Assembly (NCBI RefSeq): GCF_039652555.1
Contig: NZ_JBDJAF010000001.1
Coordinates: forward strand, 62,001 to 126,000
DNA: 64,000 bases
Direction: 5' to 3'
Source: Parafrigoribacterium mesophilum
GTDB taxonomy: Bacteria > Actinomycetota > Actinomycetes > Actinomycetales > Microbacteriaceae
Shown here: in pieces, positions 19,971-28,103 of the stretch
Layout of the letters: each line of letters begins with the position of its first letter
Position numbering within the stretch: the first letter of the stretch is position 1
Made by a program: the position numbers and the translations under genes
Notes under the pieces: generated by a model
Database searches by the model: none
Seen by the model: the letters and a program-made list of their open reading frames with translations, nothing else
What the model was told of the DNA's origin: nothing

Positions 19971-22672
19971 CAGTGTGCCGCGGCGTCCCAGTTGTTGCCC
20001 GTGCCCAGTTGAACATCCAGAGGTACTCGCAACTCGGCGGCGGTGCTCATCCGGTTGCGCACCAGCGTGCTCAGCGCATCCAGTTCGCCCTTCGCGACCT
20101 CGAAGATGAGCTCGTCGTGCACCTGCAGCAGCATCCGAGATGCCAATTTCTGCGCCTTCATGTCGCGGGCCACGCCGAGCATCGCGATCTTCATGATGTC
20201 AGCCGCCGAGCCCTGAATCGGCGCGTTGAGCGCCGCACGCTCGGCGTTTTCCCGCAACACCCGGTTGGAGGACTTCAGGTCGGTGAACGGCCGCCGGCGC
20301 CCGAAAATGGTCTCGGTGTAGCCATCCTCGCGGGCCTGGTCCACCACGCCGCGCAGGTAGTCGCGCACCGCACCGAACCGGTGAAAGTAGTCAGCCATCA
20401 GCTGCTTCGCCTCGGCGGTGTCGATGCGCAGTTGCTTGGACAGGCCGAACGCGCTCAGTCCATACGCCAACCCGTAGGACATGGCCTTGACCTTGGTGCG
20501 CATCGCCGGGGTGACCTCGGCCGGGGTGACCCCGAAGATGCGAGCGCCCACGAATCGGTGGAGGTCCTCGCCGGAGCGGAACGCCTCGATCAGGCCCGCG
20601 TCGCCGGAGAGGTGGGCCATGATCCGCATCTCGATCTGCGAGTAGTCGACGGTCAGCAGCGTCTCGAACTGCGGCCCGGCCTCGAACGCCGAACGGATGC
20701 GCCTGCCCTCCTCCGCGCGCACCGGAATGTTCTGCAGGTTCGGATCGATCGAGGAGATCCGGCCGGTGCTGGTCCCGGTCTGGTCGTACCTGGTGTGCAC
20801 CCGGCCGTCATCCTCGATCGATTTTTCCAGGGTTTCGATGATCTGGCGCAGCTTGGTGGCGTCCCGGTGCTGCAGCAGTAGGTCGAGGAAGGGGTGCGGA
20901 TGCTGCTCCTGCAAGTCGGCCAGCGATGCGGCATCGGTGGAGTGTCCGGTCTTGTTCGCCCGGGTTTTCGGCATGCCGAGTTCCTCGAACAGCACCTGCT
21001 GCAACTGCTTCGGGGAACCCAGGTTCACCTCGTGCCCGATCTCGGCGTAGGCACGTTCGGCGAGGTCGTGGATGCGATCGCCGAGCTCCCCCGAAAGGTC
21101 GCCCAGGATCTCCCGGCTCACCGTGACGCCGGTCATCTCCATCTCAGCCAGCACCTCCACCAGCGGCAACTCGATCTCGTCGAGCACCCGCCGGGAGCCG
21201 GCATCGAGTTGGCCGGCCAGGTAGTCGGCGACCTGCAGCACGTACCACGCCTCGGTCGCCACGCTCACGGGTTCGATCTCGGGGACGAGCTGGTTCGGGT
21301 CAGACTGCGGCAGCGTCGCGCCGAGGTAGCTGTACACCTGTGCCGCAAGGTTCTGCGGATGCCCGCCGGGTTTGAGCAGCCACGCCGCGAGCGAGGTGTC
21401 GAACGCGAGCCCCGAGAACTCCAGGCCGACCTGCCGCAGCGCCTTGAACTGCCGTTTCCCGCCGATCACATACTTCGGCGCGTCACTGGCCAGCCATTCT
21501 TCGAGCGCAGCATGACTGGACGGCGCCGTGTTGGCACGATTGGGGGCCCACGGCACGTACGCAGTGTCATCCGCGGACGCCAGGCCGAACCCGGACAGGC
21601 CGTCCGGTCCGAACTCTGGCTGCACGGCGAGCGGCGTAGTGCCCTCCGCGCTGGCCTGATCGATCCAGCGGCCCACCTCATCGTCGACCAGGGTGCGCAC
21701 CATCGGCACCACCGCAGGCACGGAGGCGTCGTCAGTAGTCGTCAGTGACTCGACGGCGAGGCCGGTGACGGTGTCTCCGGCGGCCGCGGCCACCTTGAGC
21801 ACTCGCTCCAGCAGGGTGCGGAACTGCAGTCTGTCGAACACGGCGCGAACCGCGTCCTCGTTGATCGGCCGCCGTTCCAGGTCGGCCGGTCCGACGGTGA
21901 GCTCGACGTCGTTCAGCAGTTGGTTGAGCTTGCGGTTGCGGATGGCGTTGTCTTTCTGCTCCCGCAGCTTTTCGCCGACCACACCCTTGATCTCATCCGC
22001 GTGCTCAAGGATCTGGTCCAGGCCGCCGTACTGCTTGATCCATTTGACGGCGGTCTTCTCCCCCACCTTGTCGATGCCGATCAGGTTGTCACTGGTCTCA
22101 CCCACGAGCGCTGCGACATCCGGGTATTGGCGCGGTTCGATGCCGTACCGCTCGAACACCTTGTCCCGGTCGTAGCGGGTCAGGTCCGTGACGCCCTGAC
22201 GGGACGGGTAGAGCAGGGTGACGTCGTCGTCGATGAGCTGGATGGCATCGCGGTCGCCGGAGACGACGAGCACACGGTAGCCTTGCGCGGCGCCTTGCTT
22301 GGCCAGGGTGGCGAGGATGTCGTCCGCTTCGAAGTCCTCCTTGGTCACGGTGGGGACGCTCATGGCCGTCAGCGCTTCGGTGAGCAGGGGAATCTGGCCC
22401 TGGAACTCGGGCGGCGTGGAACCGCGGGTGCCCTTGTATTCCGGGTACTCCCTGGTGCGGAACGAGTACCGGGAGATGTCGAACGCCACCGCCAGATGGG
22501 TCGGCTTCTCCTTGGTGAGCAGGTTGATCAGCATCGCGATGAAACCGTGGATCGCGTTGGTGTGCTGACCGTCCCTGGTCTGGAAACTGTCTAACGGCAA
22601 CGCGTAAAACGCCCGGAATGCGAGCGAATGGCCATCAATGACCATGAGGGTAGGCTTTTCGGAGTCCGGCAC
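19970..22672 (-). CDS. polA: DNA polymerase I
   Basis: This repair and Okazaki-processing polymerase is 900 residues. The N-terminal 5'-3' exonuclease domain (about 1-300) begins LMVIDGHSLAFRAFYALP. A central domain corresponds to the 3'-5' exonuclease fold but seems to lack the catalytic acidic residues, as in other actinobacteria. The polymerase domain has motif A DYSQIEMRIMAHLSGD, motif B MSYGLAYGLSAFGLS and motif C QVHDELIFEV. It starts at GTG 22672 and is divergent from the thioesterase gene. Confidence 0.97.
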   Translation of the reverse strand: MPDSEKPTLMVIDGHSLAFRAFYALPLDSFQTRDGQHTNAIHGFIAMLINLLTKEKPTHLAVAFDISRYSFRTREYPEYKGTRGSTPPEFQGQIPLLTEALTAMSVPTVTKEDFEADDILATLAKQGAAQGYRVLVVSGDRDAIQLIDDDVTLLYPSRQGVTDLTRYDRDKVFERYGIEPRQYPDVAALVGETSDNLIGIDKVGEKTAVKWIKQYGGLDQILEHADEIKGVVGEKLREQKDNAIRNRKLNQLLNDVELTVGPADLERRPINEDAVRAVFDRLQFRTLLERVLKVAAAAGDTVTGLAVESLTTTDDASVPAVVPMVRTLVDDEVGRWIDQASAEGTTPLAVQPEFGPDGLSGFGLASADDTAYVPWAPNRANTAPSSHAALEEWLASDAPKYVIGGKRQFKALRQVGLEFSGLAFDTSLAAWLLKPGGHPQNLAAQVYSYLGATLPQSDPNQLVPEIEPVSVATEAWYVLQVADYLAGQLDAGSRRVLDEIELPLVEVLAEMEMTGVTVSREILGDLSGELGDRIHDLAERAYAEIGHEVNLGSPKQLQQVLFEELGMPKTRANKTGHSTDAASLADLQEQHPHPFLDLLLQHRDATKLRQIIETLEKSIEDDGRVHTRYDQTGTSTGRISSIDPNLQNIPVRAEEGRRIRSAFEAGPQFETLLTVDYSQIEMRIMAHLSGDAGLIEAFRSGEDLHRFVGARIFGVTPAEVTPAMRTKVKAMSYGLAYGLSAFGLSKQLRIDTAEAKQLMADYFHRFGAVRDYLRGVVDQAREDGYTETIFGRRRPFTDLKSSNRVLRENAERAALNAPIQGSAADIMKIAMLGVARDMKAQKLASRMLLQVHDELIFEVAKGELDALSTLVRNRMSTAAELRVPLDVQLGTGNNWDAAAH

Positions 22673-22726
22673 ACCTCAAGCCTATCGACGACGTCGTGTG
22701 CTCACCCGCGAGCATCCGGAGCATCA

Positions 22727-23203
22727 ATGCCGAGCAACACGACCAGCCTTTCTGCGGACGCGGAGCGGATGATTCATAGCCGTGGCCTTGGTTCGCTGGC
22801 CGACCGAATGGGCATCGAATTCCTCGAGTTGAGCGCCGATCACTCGGTCGCGACAATGCCGGCCGAGGGGAACACGCAGCCGTTCGGCTTGATCCACGGC
22901 GGCGCCTACGTAGTGCTCGCCGAAACGCTGGGGTCGTTCGCGGCGAATTTCTACGCCATCGGGCTCGGGAAGATGGCCGTCGGCATCGAGATCAACGCCT
23001 CGCACAGCCGCTCAGTCACCTCAGGGCGGGTGACCGGTGTCTGCGATGCGATCCACCTGGGTGGCAGCCTGGCGACGCATGAGATCGTGATCACCGACGA
23101 GGACGGTCGCCGCGTCTCCACGGTTCGCATCACGAACTTCCTGAAGACGCTGCCGGCAGAGGCCGGTGAGCCGGCTACTTCTTGGGGCTCAGCTGTTCGA
23201 TGA
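22727..23203 (+). CDS. Hotdog-fold thioesterase, PaaI family
   Basis: This protein is 158 residues from the ATG at 22727, which has GGAG about 5 nt upstream. The reading frame is open further back but would overlap polA. The PaaI/YbgC hotdog core is seen at about residues 60-80 (GLIHGGAYVVLAETLGSFA) and in the C-terminal strand TVRITNFL. Members hydrolyse acyl-CoA thioesters; the DHNA-CoA thioesterase of menaquinone synthesis is one possibility, but the substrate cannot be told from sequence. The last 29 bp overlap the convergent pdtaR gene. Confidence 0.88.
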   Translation: MPSNTTSLSADAERMIHSRGLGSLADRMGIEFLELSADHSVATMPAEGNTQPFGLIHGGAYVVLAETLGSFAANFYAIGLGKMAVGIEINASHSRSVTSGRVTGVCDAIHLGGSLATHEIVITDEDGRRVSTVRITNFLKTLPAEAGEPATSWGSAVR

Positions 23204-23780
23204 TCGCCTGGGCCACGTCGTGCATGGTGAGGCGACGGTCCATGGATGCCTTCTGGATCCACCGGAACGCCTCCGGCTCGGTGAGTCCCATCTTGTCGTT
23301 GAGCAGGCCCTTGGCCCGGTCGACCAGCTTGCGGGTCGCGAAGCGTTCCACGAGATCACTCACCTCGGCCTCGAGGGCGATGATCTGCGCGTACCTAGCC
23401 AGCGCGATCTCGATGGCTGGCAGCAGGTCGTTCGGGGTAAACGGCTTGACCACGTAGGCCAGCGCGCCGGCCTCCGTCGCGCGGTCGACGAGTTCCTTCT
23501 GGCTGAAGGCGGTAAGGAGCACGACCGGGGCGATGTGGTTCTTGCTGAGACGCTCAGCGGCCGAGATGCCGTCGAGCAGCGGCATCTTGACATCCATGAT
23601 GACCAGATCGGGACGCAGTTCGGTGGCCAGGGCGACGGCGGTCTCACCGTCACCGGCCTCCCCCACTACTTCGAAGCCGTTGTCCCGCAGCGTCTCCACG
23701 ATGTCCAGCCGGATCAGGGACTCGTCTTCAGCGACGACGACGCGGCGGGGGGTTTGCTGGGGGGTTTCTCGGTCTGACAC
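23175..23780 (-). CDS. pdtaR: ANTAR-domain response regulator, PdtaR-like
   Basis: This two-component regulator acts on RNA. The receiver domain (about 10-125) has the phospho-acceptor D63 in VIMDVKMP, with the acidic pair AEDES and the conserved VKPF. The C-terminal ANTAR domain (about 145-200, RKLVDRAKGLLNDKMGLTEPEAFRWIQK) binds paired hexaloops in mRNA leaders and prevents termination. In mycobacteria the partner is the PdtaS sensor kinase. I place the start at GTG 23780 rather than at the longer frame to 23807. It is next to polA, as in many actinobacteria. No kinase gene is in the window. Confidence 0.92.
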   Translation of the reverse strand: MSDRETPQQTPRRVVVAEDESLIRLDIVETLRDNGFEVVGEAGDGETAVALATELRPDLVIMDVKMPLLDGISAAERLSKNHIAPVVLLTAFSQKELVDRATEAGALAYVVKPFTPNDLLPAIEIALARYAQIIALEAEVSDLVERFATRKLVDRAKGLLNDKMGLTEPEAFRWIQKASMDRRLTMHDVAQAIIEQLSPKK

Positions 23781-23819
23781 GACCTCAAGCCTACGGTATT
23801 CTTGCAATCGTCACTGTGC

Positions 23820-23902
23820 GCCGGTGTGGCGGAATGGCAGACGCGGAGCACTCAAAATGCTTTGCTCGAAAGGGCGTGGGGGTTCAAGTCCCCCCACCGG
23901 CA
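23820..23902 (+). tRNA. tRNA-Leu(CAA)
   Basis: This class II tRNA is 83 nt. The acceptor GCCGGTG pairs with CACCGGC at the 3' end, and the discriminator is A. The anticodon stem GAGCA/TGCTT encloses the loop CTCAAAA, giving anticodon CAA (reads UUG). A short variable arm (CTCGAAAGGGCG region) and the T arm GGGGGTTCAAGTCCCCC follow. CCA is not encoded. It marks one edge of the accessory segment that runs to pyk. Confidence 0.95.
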
Positions 23903-23907
23903 CAGTT

Positions 23908-24377
23908 CTAAGTGGAATCGGACGCTGAGGCTTTCCAGGCCCGTCGATTGCGTCGCCACAGGACGGTGCCTAGAACCGTGCCGAGTATGAACACGATCGA
24001 GCCAACGATGTCGATCCAGACCGCATCCACGTATGGCGTCGCAAAAGTCGTGTAGAGCTCGCCTGGACGTGGTGCAGGAATCACCGGAAGGTGGAAGATG
24101 ACGGAGCTTCCCGGGGAGACACCGAGGAGCGATAGGACGGCCAGTAACCCTAGGAAAGCCATGCCGAACACTGCGAAGGGCGCTGCGCCGGTGGCCTCTG
24201 CTGGATGCCCCTGCCAACGAGGTCCAACTTCTCCCAGCGCGTCGGTCGAATCCTACCTGCCGCCTCCGCACCGGCAAGAAGTGTCTCGAGCAGCGCTTCC
24301 CCGTGCCGTTTACGCCATCTGCCGGGATACCAACGCAAGCTGGCCCGGTATTGACGTTCTAGTTTTTCATGCCTCAA
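23908..24377 (-). pseudogene. PadR-associated membrane protein, apparently frameshifted
   Basis: Two overlapping reading frames look like halves of one protein. The upstream part (24377-24150, TTG start) reads RQYRASLRWYPGRWRKRHGE, the soluble prefix that often follows PadR regulators in actinobacteria. The downstream part (24171-23908) has two membrane helices (FLGLLAVLSLLG and WIDIVGSIVFILGTVLGTVL) and a basic C-terminus. One missing base near 24180, in a CGCCCTTCG stretch, would join them (QRP|FAVFGMAFLG). A real overlap of two genes, or a sequencing error, is the alternative. It ends 5 bp from the tRNA-Leu. Confidence 0.6.
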
Positions 24378-24672
24378 CCCCTCTTGCCCTCGGTGTGCTC
24401 ACTCCGAGTCTGCGCAGGGCGGCCACAGCCCCGGATCGCCGACGTTCCGCTTCTGCGGCGAGGCTCGTCTTACCCTTCTGGGTCAGAGCGAAAGAACGTC
24501 GAAGTCGCCCCTGGACCACGTCCTCAGACGAGACCTCGACGAGGCCGGCGGTCCGCAAGCGGTCAAGCGCTGCGTAGAGCGTCCCGGCTTGGAGCTTCAT
24601 GCCGCCATCGGTGAGCGCAGCGGCATCGGTGAACTCGCAGCGCCGATGTGGGAAGCCGGTCAACGCCGACAC
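24367..24672 (-). CDS. PadR-family regulator, N-terminally degraded
   Basis: This 101-residue protein has the winged-helix core of PadR regulators (KLQAGTLYAALDRLRTAGLVE, then GRLRRSFALTQKGKTSLAAE). The N-terminal helix that normally reads like ALxxGPxHGYxIxxD is poorly preserved (ALTGFPHRRCEF), and about 10 residues seem lost. The GTG start directly follows the stop codon of the Asp-rich gene (TGAGTG), so the native start may have been replaced. The following membrane-protein frame overlaps its stop by 11 nt. It is probably a decaying regulator, though low activity cannot be excluded. Confidence 0.65.
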   Translation of the reverse strand: MSALTGFPHRRCEFTDAAALTDGGMKLQAGTLYAALDRLRTAGLVEVSSEDVVQGRLRRSFALTQKGKTSLAAEAERRRSGAVAALRRLGVSTPRARGVEA

Positions 24673-24906
24673 TCAGAGATCGTCGAGATCGTCGTCCAGA
24701 TCGTCTAGCTCGTCATCGTCGTCATCGTCGTCGTCGTCGAGATCATCGTCGTCATCGAGATCGTCGTCATCGTCGTCATCGAGAAGGTCGTCGTCCAGGT
24801 CGTCGTCCGGCACGTCGCCCGGCGCATCGCTGTCACCGGCGTCGCCCTCGGCCTGAGACGGTTTGTTCAGCATGGGGTTGTCCTCGTCGTCCATCATGTC
24901 AGCCAT
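24673..24906 (-). CDS. Extremely Asp-rich small protein (77 aa)
   Basis: This is an unrecognised 77-residue protein in which 42 residues are aspartate. The first 33 residues are mixed (MADMMDDEDNPMLNKPSQ...), and the rest is runs of 2-9 Asp separated by single Leu residues. It is likely to be translated: a perfect AAGGAGGA (24922-24915) lies 8 nt before the ATG. The DNA is a GAY-rich triplet tract that can expand or contract by slippage. There is no signal peptide or membrane helix, so it is a very acidic cytoplasmic protein. Cation (Ca2+/Mg2+) binding or nucleic-acid mimicry are guesses. It precedes the PadR remnant and follows the SDR gene by 42 bp. Confidence 0.65.
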   Translation of the reverse strand: MADMMDDEDNPMLNKPSQAEGDAGDSDAPGDVPDDDLDDDLLDDDDDDDLDDDDDLDDDDDDDDDELDDLDDDLDDL

Positions 24907-24948
24907 CGATCAGTTCCTCCTTTGTTGTGTGATCGTCAAGTGCATGTT

Positions 24949-25746
24949 TCAGCCTCGCCGCCAGTCGTCGTTCTCGAGGTTCGCGCCCGCCTGCGGCCCC
25001 ATCTGCAGCATCCCGCCGTCGACGACCCAGGATGCTCCGGTCACATAGCTGGACTCCGGTGACGCGAGAAAGGCGATTACGGCCGCGATCTCACGGGCGT
25101 CGCCCGGCCGGCCGAGCGGCACACCGGGCCGGTGGATCTGCCGGGGGTCGACATCCGTCAGACCGCTCATCGGCGTGGCGATCGCACCAGGGGCGACGGA
25201 ATTCGCGGTGATGCCATGTTCGCCGAGTTCGATGGCGACGGTTTTGATCAGGCCGCCGAGCCCATGCTTGGCGGCATCGTAGGCGCTGGACCCGATCTTC
25301 GGCTGGTGTTCGTGCACGCTGGTGACGGCGATGATCCGTCCACCTCGCCCAGCGTCGACCATGCGCCTGGCCGCCCGCTGGATACACACGAACGCGCCGT
25401 CGAGGTCGGCCGCCACGATGTGTCGCCACTGGTCGTAGCCGAGCTCGAGCAATGGAACGTTGGCGCCGGTGCCTGCGTTGTTGACGAAGACATCCACTCC
25501 GCCGAGGTCCTCAGCGAGGGAGTCGATCACGTCACCGCACTGCGGAAGCTCGGTCGTATCCAGCCTGGCGACAACGGCGCGGCGTCCGTGGCTGCGCACT
25601 TCATCGGCTGTTTTCTCGGCGCCGACCTCATCGGAGTGCCAGGTGATCCCGACATCCATTCCCGCCTCGGCCAGAGCCACAGCGGTGGCGCGCCCGATGC
25701 CGGAGTCCGAACCGGTGACGATCGCGGTGACCGGTGCGAACTCCAT
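24949..25746 (-). CDS. Short-chain dehydrogenase/reductase
   Basis: This NAD(P)-dependent oxidoreductase of the classical SDR type has 265 residues. The cofactor motif TGSDSGIG is at residues 11-18, NNAG is in VDVFVNNAGTG, and the catalytic Tyr and Lys are in SAYDAAKHG. The C-terminal region YVTGASWVVDGGML is typical of glucose-1-dehydrogenase-like members. The substrate is unknown. I start it at ATG 25746, which gives the standard N-terminus; the frame is open upstream across the palindrome. It lies just outside the left palindrome of the cox island. Confidence 0.9.
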   Translation of the reverse strand: MEFAPVTAIVTGSDSGIGRATAVALAEAGMDVGITWHSDEVGAEKTADEVRSHGRRAVVARLDTTELPQCGDVIDSLAEDLGGVDVFVNNAGTGANVPLLELGYDQWRHIVAADLDGAFVCIQRAARRMVDAGRGGRIIAVTSVHEHQPKIGSSAYDAAKHGLGGLIKTVAIELGEHGITANSVAPGAIATPMSGLTDVDPRQIHRPGVPLGRPGDAREIAAVIAFLASPESSYVTGASWVVDGGMLQMGPQAGANLENDDWRRG

Positions 25747-25817
25747 ACGTCGATGGTCACCCGAGCGCGGCTTCTTCGCAATGGATCGGGTGAAGATTGC
25801 AGCAAGCGTGCAGGTGA

Positions 25818-25879
25818 GCGATGCCCTTCCGGACGAGAGACCCCGGCGCGGTGGGGTGACTCGTCCGGAAAGGCATCGC
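25818..25879. repeat. Palindromic element, copy A
   Basis: This inverted repeat has 20-nt arms (GCGATGCC...GGACGAG / CTCGTCC...GGCATCGC) paired at 19 of 20 positions, then an AG/GA internal bulge and an inner ACCCC/GGGGT stem. It starts 9 bp after the coxE stop codon, so it can fold as a terminator or 3' stabiliser for the cox transcript. Within it, 25820-25877 matches copy B (35425-35482) at 51 of 58 positions, in the same orientation. Confidence 0.85.
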
Positions 25880-25888
25880 CCGGGGCGG

Positions 25889-27121
25889 CTAGCGCGCGGG
25901 CCTCGCGTCGCCGGTGCGCTCGGCACGGATGGCGGCGGCCACCTCCGCGAGGGCGAGGTAACTGTGCCCGCTGACGAAGGCGTCGCAGTACGGCAGCGCC
26001 GCGGCCATGCCGCCCACTAGCGGCTCGTAGTTCAACGCCACCTTCCGTGGGTTCACCCAGACGATGCGATACGCCAGTCGCTTCAGACGCGCCATCTGGA
26101 CACCAACCTCCGCGGGATCGTCGTGTGCCCAGCCGTCGGAGAGGATCACGACGACGGCCCCGCGCGCGAGACCCCGCCGGCCGTGCTCGTCGATGAACCG
26201 CCGAATCGCCTCGGCCAGACGTGTGCCGCCGGCCCAATCCGGGGTGTTCGCTGCGGCGCGAGCCAAGGCCTGGTCCGGTTCCCGCAACGCCAACTGCCGC
26301 GTGAGTCTGGTCAGCCGGGTCGAGAACACGAACGCCTCGGCCTGAGCTCCGGTAACGGCGCCCTGCAACAGTGACAGGAAGATCCGGGTATACGGCTCCA
26401 TGGACCCGGAGACATCGCAGAGCAGAATGAGCCGGCGCGGGCGGAGGCGGCGGCGCGCGTAGACGAGCCGGAGCGGGTCGCCGCTGGTGCGGTGCGCCGC
26501 ACGAACGGTGCGACGCAGATCGAGCGGGGCGTTATTGCGCCGGGATGTTGTGGTGCGCCGGCTGAGTCGCTGCGGCGTGGACAAGACGATCTCGCGGACC
26601 AGATGCCGCATCTGGGACACCTCGTCGGGGCTGAGGTCGGCGAACGACGCCTCGTGCAGATGCTCGTCGGGAGAGGCAACCGCGAGGATCGCCTCACGCT
26701 CCCGGCCAGGCCCGTCGTCCGCATCGTCGTCGCCACCGGGGGCGGGCATAGGAGGCAGGAGCTTCGGCTCACCCTGCTCCGCGTCGCTCGGGCGGCGGTC
26801 CGGCGGCGCTGCCCTCGTTCGCTCCTCGGAGCCGACCGCCGGCGGCGCGCTGGTATCGCCTCGGCTGTCAGCGGGATCAAGCATGCCGTCGAACACCGCC
26901 GAGAAGACGGCGTCGAAGACGGAGAGCTGTTCCCGCGACGACACAAGTACCACACGGCATGCCCAGTACAGCGCACTGCGGCCGTGCGGTGGGACGAGCC
27001 GAAACGCGTCGGCCAGACGCGCCGCGCTATCCGGGGACACCGCCACGCCCGCCCGACGCAGCGCCGTGGTGAACGCCGCGGTCAGGGCAGCAGCCTCGAC
27101 GCCTGTGACATCTTCAGCCAC
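25889..27121 (-). CDS. coxE: CoxE-like VWA domain protein
   Basis: This 410-residue protein has a VWA CoxE domain. The MIDAS metal site DVSGSM is at residues 235-240 in the C-terminal half, followed by TPDWAGGTRLAEAI and VVVILSDGWAHDDP. The N-terminal part is alpha-helical, and residues 85-145 form a disordered Pro/Asp-rich linker. In CO-oxidising bacteria CoxE works with the CoxD ATPase in post-translational assembly of the CuSMoO2 centre of CO dehydrogenase. Its start overlaps the coxD stop by 8 bp. It is the last gene of the island before palindrome A. Confidence 0.9.
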   Translation of the reverse strand: MAEDVTGVEAAALTAAFTTALRRAGVAVSPDSAARLADAFRLVPPHGRSALYWACRVVLVSSREQLSVFDAVFSAVFDGMLDPADSRGDTSAPPAVGSEERTRAAPPDRRPSDAEQGEPKLLPPMPAPGGDDDADDGPGREREAILAVASPDEHLHEASFADLSPDEVSQMRHLVREIVLSTPQRLSRRTTTSRRNNAPLDLRRTVRAAHRTSGDPLRLVYARRRLRPRRLILLCDVSGSMEPYTRIFLSLLQGAVTGAQAEAFVFSTRLTRLTRQLALREPDQALARAAANTPDWAGGTRLAEAIRRFIDEHGRRGLARGAVVVILSDGWAHDDPAEVGVQMARLKRLAYRIVWVNPRKVALNYEPLVGGMAAALPYCDAFVSGHSYLALAEVAAAIRAERTGDARPAR

Positions 27122-28034
27122 GCTCGCCGACCAACCACGCAGCCCCGCGGGAGGAGGCGAGATCGAGGTCGTCGCGGTTCTTCAGGACTGAACCCCAGGT
27201 CTGGTCGACCGTGGCCTCGTCGAGTCGGTCGACACCGAGCACCGTCAGCGCCGATACCCAATCAATGGCCTCCGCGATGCCGGGCGGCTTCGCCATGTCC
27301 AGGGAGCGCAGCCGCGTGACGGCGGAGGCCGCCTCCAGCGCGATCCGACCCGCACTGTTCGGCACCCGGCGGCGCACGATCTCGGCGATGCGTTCCGGGC
27401 CCGGGTAGTCGATCCAGTGGTACAGACAGCGCCTCGTGAGGGCATCGTGCAGATCGCGCGTGCGGTTGGAGGTGAGAATGACGATGGGCGGATGGGTGGC
27501 CTTGATCGTTCCAAGTTCGGGAATCGTCACCGAGGCCTCGGCCAGCAGTTCGAACGTGAACGCCTCGAACTCCGCATCGGCACGGTCGATCTCATCGAGG
27601 AGCAACACGGCAGGGCGCGGGCCGGGGTGCTCGATCGCCTGAAGCAGAGGCCGGCGCAGCAAGTAGTCCGGTCCGAAGAGTTGCTTCTCATCCAGATCGA
27701 CGTTCCTGGCTTCCGCCAGGCGAATGCCGAGCAGTTGGCGTGGATAGTTCCACTCGTACAGGGCCTCGGCTGAGTCAATCCCCTCGTAGCATTGCAGCCG
27801 GTACAGCGGCGTGTCCAGAACCCGCGCCAATGCCTTAGCCGCCTCGGTCTTGCCGACGCCCGGCTCGCCCTCAAGCAGGATCGGCTGCGGCAACCGCACG
27901 GCGAGGAACAGCGCCGTCGCCAATCCCAGGTCGGCCAGGTAGTCGTCGCCGTTGAGCGCCGCCATGAGAGAGTCGACATCCGGCACAAGCCGGAGCACAC
28001 CATCTTCCGCACCGGCTCGAGTCGGAACGCTCAT
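27114..28034 (-). CDS. coxD: MoxR-type AAA+ ATPase, CoxD
   Basis: This AAA+ ATPase has 306 residues from ATG 28034 (GGGGAG upstream). Walker A GEPGVGKT is at residues 56-63, Walker B is VLLLDEIDRAD, and sensor 1 is ILTSNRTRDLHDAL. CoxD unfolds or remodels apo-CO dehydrogenase so that sulfur and copper can be inserted next to molybdenum, acting with CoxE and CoxF. It overlaps coxE by 8 bp and follows the XdhC-YHS gene after 69 bp. MoxR/VWA pairs also occur outside CO metabolism, but the context here fixes the role. Confidence 0.92.
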   Translation of the reverse strand: MSVPTRAGAEDGVLRLVPDVDSLMAALNGDDYLADLGLATALFLAVRLPQPILLEGEPGVGKTEAAKALARVLDTPLYRLQCYEGIDSAEALYEWNYPRQLLGIRLAEARNVDLDEKQLFGPDYLLRRPLLQAIEHPGPRPAVLLLDEIDRADAEFEAFTFELLAEASVTIPELGTIKATHPPIVILTSNRTRDLHDALTRRCLYHWIDYPGPERIAEIVRRRVPNSAGRIALEAASAVTRLRSLDMAKPPGIAEAIDWVSALTVLGVDRLDEATVDQTWGSVLKNRDDLDLASSRGAAWLVGERG

Positions 28035-28103
28035 GATGCGCTCCCCGGTTCGATCATCGATTGCCGCTCGGCCGGGATCGATGACGACCACCCGGTGCCG
28101 TAT

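Noticed and set aside
23820..23902. tRNA-Leu as an integration site with a duplicated 3' end downstream
   Set aside because: I looked for a copy of the tRNA 3' end (CCCCCCACCGGCA) in 24-36 kb and saw none, and no integrase gene is present.
24599..24856. Ser/Arg-rich plus-strand frame opposite the Asp-rich gene
   Set aside because: It is the antisense of the GAY triplet tract and has no ribosome-binding site, while the minus-strand gene has a perfect one.
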